A stretch of 37,397 nt of DNA from an uncultured bacterium (GTDB lineage: Bacteria; Verrucomicrobiota; Kiritimatiellia; CAIKKV01; CAITUY01), in NCBI GenBank assembly GCA_903908715.1, contig CAIVSY010000114.1, positions 1 through 37,397 on the forward strand, read 5' to 3'. Shown here one piece after another: positions 18,658-25,229 of the stretch; position 1 is the first letter of the stretch, and each line of letters opens with the position of its first letter. The translations under genes were made by a program, and so were the position numbers. The notes under the pieces were generated by a model. It was not told where the DNA came from and made no database searches. It saw nothing but the letters and a program-made list of their open reading frames with translations.

Positions 18658-19149
18658 ATGCCTCGTGGCGGAACCTTAGCACCTGTCCACGGTATGACGC
18701 TACATGCAGCATTACGCGCCCAACCCAACCGCATGCGGTGGGCATGGATGAACTGGCCACTGCCGTTGCGGCGAGCGACGGCTCTCGCCTTTTTCATGTT
18801 CGTGAACTGGCTCATGCTTGCGCCAGGTGCTGCGTTTGAGAATGTCCATATGTTATTCTCCCAGCAGGACAAGATTGCACATCTCGGTATTTTCGGTGGG
18901 TTGACAGAACTGACCCTCTGGTCATTGCCTGCGCAATGGACCTTGCGCGGCAGGTTTCTCATGCTCCTGACCGTGATGCTTGTCTATGGTGCCGGCATTG
19001 AACTCGTCCAGCCTTTATTGCCCGATTCGGGCCGATCGGCTGAATGGATGGACCTTGTGGCGGACGCAATTGGTATTGCGGTGGGGGGTGGTCTATTCCG
19101 GGCGTTGGCAGACACGCAGGCACCGCCGGATAATAACGATGGGAACTGA
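18658..19149 (+). CDS. VanZ-like small membrane protein
   Basis: This is a protein of up to 163 residues with a VanZ-like core. After a hydrophobic helix (ALAFFMFVNWLMLAPGAAF) come DKIAHLGIFGGLTEL, a second helix pair, GIELVQPLLPDSGRSAEW and DLVADAIGIAVGG. The H of DKIAH and the E/Q of GIELVQ are the conserved polar residues in the membrane. The start is uncertain: ATGs at 18658, 18694 and 18733 are all in frame, and none has a strong ribosome-binding site; 18733 would still keep all helices. VanZ-like proteins are common in exopolysaccharide operons; the function is unknown. It lies 2 nt before the PglF-like gene, so the two are co-transcribed. Confidence 0.8.
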   Translation: MPRGGTLAPVHGMTLHAALRAQPNRMRWAWMNWPLPLRRATALAFFMFVNWLMLAPGAAFENVHMLFSQQDKIAHLGIFGGLTELTLWSLPAQWTLRGRFLMLLTVMLVYGAGIELVQPLLPDSGRSAEWMDLVADAIGIAVGGGLFRALADTQAPPDNNDGN

Positions 19150-19151
19150 CC

Positions 19152-21065
19152 ATGCATAATCAACTTCGTAATTTCAATTTCTACATGCTTCTCCTCGCCG
19201 ACATCGTAATGTTTGTGGCAGCGCTGCTTCTTGCCTACTCCGTCCGCTTCTCCCTTGAGATCCCCCTTTCGGAATATCAGCGAGTTCTTGTCATCCTGCC
19301 ATGGCTCATCGTGGTCAAAGCCTGTACCTTTTTTCTGCTCGGAGCCTATCGAGGGATGTGGCGATATACCAGCCTGCCAGATATCCAGCGCCTGTTCGAG
19401 GCATCCCTGGTCGCCTCACTCGTCCTCATAACCGGCCTTACGTTTGTCACCCGCTTCCAAGGTTATCCCCGCTCGGTCTTCATTGCTGATTGTATCTTCA
19501 CTTTCTTCCTTTGCGGTGGTATTCGGACAGTGATCCGACTTTGGCACTCGCCATGTGCCCAGATCGCTGGATTCAGGGTAAGGGATGAGGCACCATCCCT
19601 CCGCCGTTCGCGGCTTCTGATTATTGGCGCCGGCGATGCGGCTGACAAGATCATTCGTGAAGTGCAGGGGAACCCGAGGTCTCCTTATGATGTCGTTTGC
19701 TGCCTTGACGACGATAATACAAAACACCATCGCTCCCTTCTCGGGGTCCCCGTCCATGGCCCAGTCGGACGGTTGCGCCACTATGTCAGGCGATTCGACG
19801 CTCAGGAGGTGCTCATCGCCATGCCGTCGGTCGAGGGGGATCAGATGCGCGCGGTTATTGCTGTCTGCAAGCAGGTTGGCAAGCCATTCAAGACCCTGCC
19901 GTCCCTGACATCCCTGATTGACGGCAATGTCACGATCAATAACCTGCGCCCCGTCAATTTCGAGGACCTCCTGGGACGCCCGCCGGTGAAACTCGATCTC
20001 GCGGGTATTGGTCATTACCTGAGCGGCAATGTCGTTGCCGTCACTGGCGCCGGTGGATCAATCGGCTCGGAACTGTGCCGCCAGATCATCCGGTTCAGAC
20101 CATTGGCCCTGGTCCTCATTGAAGCTTCCGAATACAACCTCTACCGCATGGAGATGGAACTGCGCACAGAGCGCAAGTTCCAGGCTGTATACCCCATAAT
20201 GGGCCGCGTGCAGGACCAGGCTCTCATTGACCGGATCTTTGCGTGTTACCAGCCCCAGGTTGTGTTTCATGCTGCTGCCTGCAAGCACGTTCCCATGGTG
20301 GAGATGAATCCGTGGGAAGCCATCTTCAACAACGTAGTCGGCAGCCAGACTGTTATGGATATGGCGGAGAAGCACGGTGTGGAGCGCTGCGTGATAATTT
20401 CCACGGACAAGGCTGTGCGGCCGACGAATGTCATGGGCGCCAGTAAACGCGCGGTGGAGATCCTCATGCAGTCGCGACCGCAGGGCAAGACTCGCTACAT
20501 GGCCGTGCGGTTCGGCAACGTCGTGGGATCCTCGGGTTCAGCAATCCCGCTATTCCAGACCCAAATCAAGGCCGGCGGCCCGGTGACGGTGACGGATCCG
20601 GACATGACCCGGTACTTCATGACGATCCCCGAAGCCTGCCAACTGGTCCTGCAGGCCGGTTCATTGGGAGAAGGCGGCGAAATCTTCATCCTGGAAATGG
20701 GCACTCCAGTGAGGATTGCCGACATGGCCCGCGATCTCATCCGCCTTTCAGGCAAGGAACCGGACCGGGATATCCAGATCGTGTACACTGGCTTGCGCCC
20801 TGGCGAGAAACTCTACGAGGAGTTGATCACCCTTGGGGAGGGCATCGTGAATACGCCCCACGAGAAAATCATGGTGTTGCGTCGCAATGGTGAAGTGGCA
20901 CACCGAGCAGAGGCGATGGCCCGACTCGATGAACTGGTGCAGGATGCGTGTGCCCACAATGCGGCCCGCATCAAGGCTACCCTGAACCGCTGGATAACGG
21001 AGTACACCCCCGACGACACCGCCAGCGTGCTCTGCGTGACAATTCCCTCCCAGGCGGTTCGTTGA
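19152..21065 (+). CDS. PglF/WbpM-type UDP-HexNAc 4,6-dehydratase (CapD-like)
   Basis: This 637-residue membrane-bound dehydratase has about four N-terminal membrane helices (residues 8-120). A first Rossmann domain follows (IIGAGDAADKIIREV), then the catalytic SDR domain starting VAVTGAGGSIGSELC near residue 298. HAAACKHVPMVEMNP and ISTDKAVRPTNVMGASKRAVE are the PglF/WbpM hallmarks. In the latter the usual SDR tyrosine is Met428 and the lysine is K432, a replacement known for this subfamily. The enzyme converts UDP-GlcNAc to UDP-4-keto-6-deoxy-GlcNAc. Together with the aminotransferase, the GNAT and the PglC-like transferase it suggests synthesis and loading of a diacetamido-trideoxyhexose. 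It is the last gene of the locus in this window. Confidence 0.94.
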   Translation: MHNQLRNFNFYMLLLADIVMFVAALLLAYSVRFSLEIPLSEYQRVLVILPWLIVVKACTFFLLGAYRGMWRYTSLPDIQRLFEASLVASLVLITGLTFVTRFQGYPRSVFIADCIFTFFLCGGIRTVIRLWHSPCAQIAGFRVRDEAPSLRRSRLLIIGAGDAADKIIREVQGNPRSPYDVVCCLDDDNTKHHRSLLGVPVHGPVGRLRHYVRRFDAQEVLIAMPSVEGDQMRAVIAVCKQVGKPFKTLPSLTSLIDGNVTINNLRPVNFEDLLGRPPVKLDLAGIGHYLSGNVVAVTGAGGSIGSELCRQIIRFRPLALVLIEASEYNLYRMEMELRTERKFQAVYPIMGRVQDQALIDRIFACYQPQVVFHAAACKHVPMVEMNPWEAIFNNVVGSQTVMDMAEKHGVERCVIISTDKAVRPTNVMGASKRAVEILMQSRPQGKTRYMAVRFGNVVGSSGSAIPLFQTQIKAGGPVTVTDPDMTRYFMTIPEACQLVLQAGSLGEGGEIFILEMGTPVRIADMARDLIRLSGKEPDRDIQIVYTGLRPGEKLYEELITLGEGIVNTPHEKIMVLRRNGEVAHRAEAMARLDELVQDACAHNAARIKATLNRWITEYTPDDTASVLCVTIPSQAVR

Positions 21066-21105
21066 AGCCCGTAACCCAATGAGGCAAGGCAAAGCAATCC
21101 CTCCG

Positions 21106-21126
21106 TCCTGAAATGCAGGATTTTCT
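21106..21126 (+). terminator. Weak terminator-like hairpin after the PglF-like gene
   Basis: A 5-bp stem TCCTG/CAGGA with loop AAATG is followed directly by TTTTCT. It lies 40 nt after the stop of the dehydratase gene, where a terminator is expected, but the stem is short and could be chance. Confidence 0.25.
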
Positions 21127-21316
21127 GGAATCTTCTGGCGGGCGTACTGCCATGCGCTGATGTTGTGAATGGACTGTAAACGGCGCGCCAGCCCTGCTGC
21201 AGTCTGCCATCGCTTAGTTCCGCCTTCCGAGTCTTGGCATCGCCCTTACATCACCCCCTTTCCCTTATCCCTGCTAGCGCCATCGGTATTGCCCGTTACT
21301 GACCTTGGCGCGTGTG

Positions 21317-21335
21317 CAGCGGCTTGTAACCGCTG
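21317..21335. repeat. Inverted repeat CAGCGG / CCGCTG
   Basis: A perfect 6-bp inverted repeat with 7-nt spacer CTTGTAA. It may be a small hairpin or a protein-binding site; there is no T-run after it. Confidence 0.3.
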
Positions 21336-21518
21336 GCAATCACGACGGATCCGTTCCTCCTGGTAATTGACGTGGCGTGAGCCATTTGGATCACGTTGCG
21401 CATGGGATAGGGCAGGGCCTCAGCATCCGGCGGCCTTCCGTTAACAGTCCCTTCGGAGTCGATCGATTCCTGCAGGTCTCGCAACATAATTAGAATCAAC
21501 GGATATCTGAATCAGAAT

Positions 21519-21532
21519 CATGCGGACGCATG
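21519..21532. promoter_or_regulatory. Palindrome CATGCG-GA-CGCATG
   Basis: A perfect 6-bp inverted repeat with a 2-nt centre. A third copy of CGCATG follows at 21538-21543. It lies about 100 nt before the DUF4239 start and looks like a possible operator. Confidence 0.35.
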
Positions 21533-21557
21533 TGAGTCGCATGAAGTGAGCGCCTGC

Positions 21558-21574
21558 CGTTTAACGGGTAAACG
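21558..21574. promoter_or_regulatory. Inverted repeat CGTTTA-ACGGG-TAAACG
   Basis: A perfect 6-bp inverted repeat with a 5-nt centre, 63 nt before the DUF4239 start codon. Its size and symmetry suit a dimeric transcription factor site; no regulator can be named. Confidence 0.35.
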
Positions 21575-21580
21575 CAATCC

Positions 21581-21619
21581 TTGCTCGTTGAAGTAGCGTT
21601 GGCTGACACTTGCGAGCAA
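21581..21619 (+). promoter_or_regulatory. Leader stem TTGCTCG / CGAGCAA before the Shine-Dalgarno
   Basis: A perfect 7-bp inverted repeat whose right arm ends two nucleotides before the AAGGAGG ribosome-binding site (21622-21628). In RNA it would form a stem with a 25-nt loop directly next to the ribosome-binding site and could affect translation of the DUF4239 gene. Confidence 0.35.
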
Positions 21620-21637
21620 TCAAGGAGGCGGGTGGCG

Positions 21638-22423
21638 ATGCGATGGTTGTTTCTTGCGGTTCCGGTGCCCATTCTGGGGTGCATGATGATCCTGATGGCC
21701 ATCGGTTTTGCCGTCGGGGGGACGCTGCTGGTCCGGCGCCTGTGCCCGGTCCGTGTGCTCAAGGCGCACCATGATATCACGGGGCCTATGTTCGGCACGG
21801 TCGGCGTATTGTACGCGGTTCTCCTGGCCTTCATTGTGATCGTCGCCTGGCAGAGCTTCGACAAGGCAGCGGGCGACGTGGTCCGCGAGGCAAACTACTA
21901 CGGGGATGTCTACAGGAATTCCGTCGGGCTGGACGCGGCCTTCAGGAGCAAGCTCCGAACCGCCATGGACGTTTATCTCAACAGTGTGATCGAGGATGAA
22001 TGGCCGCGGCTGGCGACAGGCGGCATGAGCAAGTCCGCCCAGCAGAACGCCTTGGAGGTTTGGGCCCTGGTTGGAGCATGCCAGCCACAGTCGGAAGCGT
22101 CCAGGATCTTCCTGGCCGAGACCGTGCACCGAATGAACCTGGCCGGGGAGATGCGGCGGCAGCGGTTGATGAATGCGCGTAACGGCATCCACCCGGTGCT
22201 CTGGCTCGTGCTCTACATGGGGGCCGCGATCACGATGGGGTTCGCGTTCTGTTTCGGTGCTGAATCGCGGCGGACGCATTTGGCCATGAATGCCATGTTG
22301 GCGCTGCTAATCACGCTGATTCTCTTCACGGTCCACGTGTTGGACACCCCGTTCGGGGGGACGATGGGCATCACGGCGGAACCGTTTTGCCAAGTGCTTG
22401 CCGTGGCGCGCGCCATGCTTTGA
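21638..22423 (+). CDS. DUF4239-family membrane protein
   Basis: This 261-residue integral membrane protein matches the DUF4239 (bestrophin-like) layout. A first helix pair runs through residues 4-72, including HDITGPMFGTVGVLYAVLLA and IVIVAWQSFDKAAGDVVREA. A soluble helical middle follows with YGDVYRNS, and two C-terminal helices sit around 187-240. The start at 21638 is set by AAGGAGG at 21622-21628; an in-frame upstream start (21581) lacks one. The function of the family is unknown; a channel-like role is sometimes suggested. The gene stands alone between two long intergenic regions and is followed by a GC-rich hairpin, so it is probably a single transcript. Confidence 0.85.
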   Translation: MRWLFLAVPVPILGCMMILMAIGFAVGGTLLVRRLCPVRVLKAHHDITGPMFGTVGVLYAVLLAFIVIVAWQSFDKAAGDVVREANYYGDVYRNSVGLDAAFRSKLRTAMDVYLNSVIEDEWPRLATGGMSKSAQQNALEVWALVGACQPQSEASRIFLAETVHRMNLAGEMRRQRLMNARNGIHPVLWLVLYMGAAITMGFAFCFGAESRRTHLAMNAMLALLITLILFTVHVLDTPFGGTMGITAEPFCQVLAVARAML

Positions 22424-22425
22424 TG

Positions 22426-22477
22426 CCACAGGGGGCGGGCCGGACCAGGGGGAACGGCTCGCCCCCCCCCACTGTGG
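22426..22477 (+). terminator. GC-rich hairpin directly after the DUF4239 stop
   Basis: An outer stem CCACAG (22426-22431) / CTGTGG (22472-22477) encloses an inner 10-bp stem GGGGCGGGCC (22432-22441) / GGCTCGCCCC (22456-22465) with one G-U pair. A C-rich bulge is at 22466-22471. It begins 2 nt after the stop codon. There is no T-run, so it could be an L-shaped or Rho-assisted terminator, or an mRNA 3'-end stabiliser. Confidence 0.5.
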
Positions 22478-22598
22478 TATGAGTCTGCTGCTGAACATGG
22501 ATCGCTGGGGATTGTGTCCCCGCCCCGCGGTGCGAAAGCGCCAACGCAAAATATCGTGCCGGTCTTCGTCTTCAGCTTTGCTGCCCGCAGCGGCATGA

Positions 22599-22613
22599 AT
22601 ACAGTATCTGTAT
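22599..22613. promoter_or_regulatory. Inverted repeat ATACAG-TAT-CTGTAT
   Basis: A perfect 6-bp inverted repeat with a 3-nt centre, about 190 nt before the start of the first sensory operon. It looks like a dimeric regulator site. It is not a LexA box, because the half-sites point the opposite way with different spacing. Confidence 0.35.
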
Positions 22614-22721
22614 GATATCCATGGAACAGGCATTGATGGCCGGGAAAGCATCAGGCGCGCAATCTACCATTCAGAAGGCACATTCTTGGCTTTGCGAAGG
22701 TCGCAACGGTTGCCTACCTTT

Positions 22722-22760
22722 CCTCTGTGCAAAAAAGGCAAACACAGTTGTGTACAGAGG
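22722..22760. promoter_or_regulatory. Nested inverted repeat CCTCTGT...ACAGAGG
   Basis: Perfect 7-bp arms at 22722-22728 and 22754-22760 enclose an inner palindrome ACACA-GT-TGTGT (22742-22753). It lies 44 nt before the likely ATG of the DHp-only kinase gene and could be an operator or a leader hairpin. Confidence 0.35.
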
Positions 22761-22804
22761 CTTCCGTTTCCGGGGTTTTGTGGCGGAAGCGCAACTCTCT
22801 TTCT

Positions 22805-23482
22805 ATGACTGTCCGCGGTGCATGGGGGCAGCTTGCTGTTGCCGCCATGTTGATCACGGTTCTTCCGGGCATGCTCCTGTCCTGGCTGTTCTTGCGGATG
22901 CAGTGGGGTGAACGCGTGGAAGGGCTCGTCATCTTGTTTGGCGGCGGAGTGTGCTTCATGCTCATCGCGCTTGGATATGTCCTGCTCTTCAAGTATCCCG
23001 TCAATATAGTGAGATTGCGATTATATCTCCAGACGCTTGCCAATAACCGTCTCCCGAGACAGGTCTTATTGACGGAAGACGAGGATGATATGGCCGCGGT
23101 TCGCTATTACCTTGAGCAGATCGTGCACCAGGCGGAGGAGAGGCTCAAGCTTCTGGAAAAGAGCCATCAAGTCGCTTTGGAGGGCGAGCGGCATCGAATC
23201 ATGGTGGAAAGCATCGGGGCCTTGTGCCATCATGTTGGACAACCTGCAACCGTGCTGGGTCTCCTGTTGCACAGGATGAGGCAGAAGGCATGTGATCCAC
23301 CCGTCGCAGGACTTGTGGCGGAATGCGAGATCGCGTTGGGTGACATTGCGACGACGCTTGATCGTTTGAGGGATCTGACGCAGTATCGAACAGAACCGTA
23401 TCTAATGGCTGAGGCGGGTGGTGTCAGAATCATTCACCTGAACCGGTCGCAAGAGACTCCTGCCGGTGGAGGGAAGACATGA
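22805..23482 (+). CDS. Membrane protein with histidine-kinase DHp-like domain but no ATPase domain
   Basis: This 225-residue protein has two membrane helices (about residues 8-31 and 40-64). A coiled-coil-like stretch follows (LEQIVHQAEERLKLLEKSH), then a DHp/HisKA-like H-box SIGALCHHVGQPATVLGLLL with H142-H143. The H-box resembles xxLSHEINQPLTxIxG of histidine kinases, but the acidic residue after the phosphorylated His is His143. The protein ends about 80 residues later, without N, G1 or G2 boxes of the ATPase domain. It therefore cannot autophosphorylate in the usual way and may be a membrane phosphotransfer or response-regulator-binding protein. The 3' end overlaps the response regulator by 4 nt (ATGA 23479-23482). 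The start at 22805 is favoured by topology; an in-frame GTG at 22727 is possible. Confidence 0.75.
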   Translation: MTVRGAWGQLAVAAMLITVLPGMLLSWLFLRMQWGERVEGLVILFGGGVCFMLIALGYVLLFKYPVNIVRLRLYLQTLANNRLPRQVLLTEDEDDMAAVRYYLEQIVHQAEERLKLLEKSHQVALEGERHRIMVESIGALCHHVGQPATVLGLLLHRMRQKACDPPVAGLVAECEIALGDIATTLDRLRDLTQYRTEPYLMAEAGGVRIIHLNRSQETPAGGGKT

Positions 23483-24129
23483 AGCCAACATCTGTGGTGA
23501 TCATTGATGACGAAGAAATGCTCGTTACCATGCTTAAGGAGTGGGTGAACGGCATGCCATCCTTCAAAGTTGTCGGATCGGCGAATGAGGGGTTGGATGG
23601 ATTGGAGGTCTGCCGGAGGCACAAACCTGATATTGTCCTTCTGGACATCGAAATGCCCGGGATGGACGGCTTGGCTGTGGCGCGGCAATTACGCCGGGAT
23701 GTTCCGGATGCGAGCATTCTGGTCCTTACGTCGCATCTCAATGCCTATTGTGTCTATGAGGTTGCGCAGTTGGGCGCGCATGGTTATGTGAACAAGACCA
23801 GTTCGCTGAAGGATCTTGAGGATGCTCTTCATCAAGTGGCGGCGGGAGGGCAGTATTTCTCCCCTCTGTACCATCTGTTCAGGACGAAGAGGATGAGTGA
23901 TGCGAATGCCTTCCAGAAGATACTGACGCCAAAGGAAACCGCGATTCTTATACTTCTCTCGCAGGGAATTAGCGACGCTGAGATTGGGCAGCGCCTGAAG
24001 ATCACGCCGATGACCGTTGCCACGCATCGCCGTAATGTCAGGGCCAAACTGAATGTCCACAGCGACCGGGACTTGATTCGGTACGCGCAGTCATGGGGGT
24101 TGTTTCCGCTTCATTCAATGGATGCATAG
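23479..24129 (+). CDS. NarL/FixJ-type response regulator (REC + LuxR HTH)
   Basis: This 216-residue response regulator has an intact N-terminal receiver (VVIIDDEEMLVTMLKEW, phosphoacceptor D56 in IVLLDIEMPGMDGL, switch T84, K106). Its C-terminal LuxR-type DNA-binding domain (about residues 149-210) contains LTPKETAILILLSQG, AEIGQRLKITPMTVATHRRN and KLNVHSDRDLIRYA. It is a cytoplasmic transcription factor, presumably activated by phosphorylation. Its ATG overlaps the stop of the DHp-only protein, which implies coupled synthesis and interaction. It is the only DNA-binding output protein in the whole signalling region. Target promoters are unknown; the inverted repeats upstream of this operon and of the DUF4239 gene are candidates. 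Confidence 0.95.
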   Translation: MKPTSVVIIDDEEMLVTMLKEWVNGMPSFKVVGSANEGLDGLEVCRRHKPDIVLLDIEMPGMDGLAVARQLRRDVPDASILVLTSHLNAYCVYEVAQLGAHGYVNKTSSLKDLEDALHQVAAGGQYFSPLYHLFRTKRMSDANAFQKILTPKETAILILLSQGISDAEIGQRLKITPMTVATHRRNVRAKLNVHSDRDLIRYAQSWGLFPLHSMDA

Positions 24130-24182
24130 ATAGTGGCAGACGGACGACGTTGTGGAGAGTGGGTGCGCGAAGCAAGCATGAT

Positions 24183-25229
24183 ATGAACAACAGAGAGTCG
24201 ATCCAAGGCTTGCGAACCTGTTGCATGTTTATACGGCCGATCGTTCGGGTTCCTGGAGGATGCTTGCCTGCCTTACTGCTTGCTGCCGCTTTGCTGCAGG
24301 GATGCCGTCCACAGCCTGTACCGCTCCTGCGTGTCGCGGCGAATCCATGGCCGGGATATGAGTTTCTTTTCCTGGCGGAATCCAAGGGGTTCTTCGTGGA
24401 CGAAGGAGTGCAAGTCCAGCTTTTGGAAACACTTTCGCTCGCGGATACACGCAGGGCCTTTGAGCGTAACCAGGTGGATGTGTTCGCCGGCACTGTAGTC
24501 GAAGTCCTCTTGAGTGCGGATTTCTCGGACCGGAAGCCACGTGTATTCCATGTGTGTGATTATTCCGCAGGCGCCGATGTCATCCTTGCCAGACCGCCGG
24601 TCGATTCCGTGCCTGCCTTGAAGGGGAAAAGAATTGGCATTGAACCGGCTTCTGTCAATGTCACGCTCCTGCAATTGGCTTTGGTTAAGAACGGTTTGCG
24701 GCTGGAGGATGTGGTGGCGGTGCCGCTGGCGCAGAATGCCATGCCGGATGCGGTGGCCCGGAATAACGTGGATGCAGTGGTGAGCTATCCGCCGGTTTCG
24801 ATGCGACTTCTGGCTGCAGGAATGACGCTGGTATTTGATAGCACTTCGGTGCCTGGGGAGGTTGTGGATGTTCTCGCGGCCGATGCCAGTGTCCTTGAAT
24901 CCCGCAGAAAGGATATCGAGGCCTTGGTGCGGGCCTACGGTCGCGCTCAGCAGTTTGCCGATGCACATCCGGAAGAGGCGTATGCCATCATGGCGCGGAG
25001 AGAGGGCATCAGTGTGGACGAGTTCAAAGCGGCTCTCCAGGGAATCCGGCTTGTCCGGGTCGATGAGCAGGCCGTGGAACTTGGACAGGGTGCAGCAGTG
25101 GAGCGTGCCTTGCAGTTGACGGCCAAAGGGTTGCTGAGCATCAAGCTTCTGGGAGGGGCGCCTGACCTTCCCGGTCTCATTGACTATGCTGGGGTTTCGG
25201 GTGTGCGTGGCAATCACGGGAGCCTATGA
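24183..25229 (+). CDS. Orphan lipoprotein substrate-binding protein (NMT1/ThiY/SsuA-like)
   Basis: This is a periplasmic binding protein of about 348 residues with a lipoprotein signal ending ALLLAAALLQGC; the lipidated Cys is residue 41 from this ATG, or 27 from the in-frame ATG at 24225, which gives a more typical signal length. The mature part begins LLRVAANPWPGYEFLFLAES and contains SKGFFVDEGVQVQLLET, QVDVFAGTVVEVLL and LKGKRIGIEPASVN. These are features of the NMT1/SsuA/ThiY family, which binds taurine, nitrate, bicarbonate, pyrimidines and similar small molecules. No ABC permease or ATPase gene is nearby. Instead its 3' end overlaps a hybrid histidine kinase gene by 4 nt, so it is probably the ligand sensor for that kinase. 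The ligand is unknown. Confidence 0.88.
   Translation: MNNRESIQGLRTCCMFIRPIVRVPGGCLPALLLAAALLQGCRPQPVPLLRVAANPWPGYEFLFLAESKGFFVDEGVQVQLLETLSLADTRRAFERNQVDVFAGTVVEVLLSADFSDRKPRVFHVCDYSAGADVILARPPVDSVPALKGKRIGIEPASVNVTLLQLALVKNGLRLEDVVAVPLAQNAMPDAVARNNVDAVVSYPPVSMRLLAAGMTLVFDSTSVPGEVVDVLAADASVLESRRKDIEALVRAYGRAQQFADAHPEEAYAIMARREGISVDEFKAALQGIRLVRVDEQAVELGQGAAVERALQLTAKGLLSIKLLGGAPDLPGLIDYAGVSGVRGNHGSL

Larger units (their letters stand above)
21066..21637. other. Long intergenic region rich in inverted repeats
   Basis: These 572 nt hold no ORF I can support. They contain a weak terminator-like hairpin near the left end and several perfect short inverted repeats toward the right end, listed separately. 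A CATAAT at 21485-21490 could be a -10 box, but no good -35 is seen. The region separates the polysaccharide locus from the signalling genes and probably includes a terminator and the promoter plus leader of the DUF4239 gene. Confidence 0.5.
22478..22804. other. Regulatory region before the first sensory operon
   Basis: Together with the hairpin this 327-nt stretch separates the DUF4239 gene from the DHp-only kinase gene. I see no supported gene. It contains two clear inverted repeats (22599-22613 and 22722-22760) and is locally more AT-rich near 22600 and 22730, as expected for a promoter region. Confidence 0.45.

Noticed and set aside
18658-19149. Glycopeptide resistance gene (VanZ)
   Set aside because: The similarity is to the broad VanZ-like family; no other van genes are near, and the polysaccharide context explains it better.
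20430-20447. Inactivating Tyr-to-Met change in the dehydratase active site
   Set aside because: A Met at this place is known and normal for the WbpM/PglF subfamily, so it is not a defect.
22599-22613. LexA/SOS box
   Set aside because: Half-sites are ACAG...CTGT with a 3-nt centre, the reverse order and wrong spacing for known LexA boxes.
24183-25229. ABC importer operon
   Set aside because: Only the binding protein is present; the neighbours are signalling genes, with no permease or ATPase in the window.
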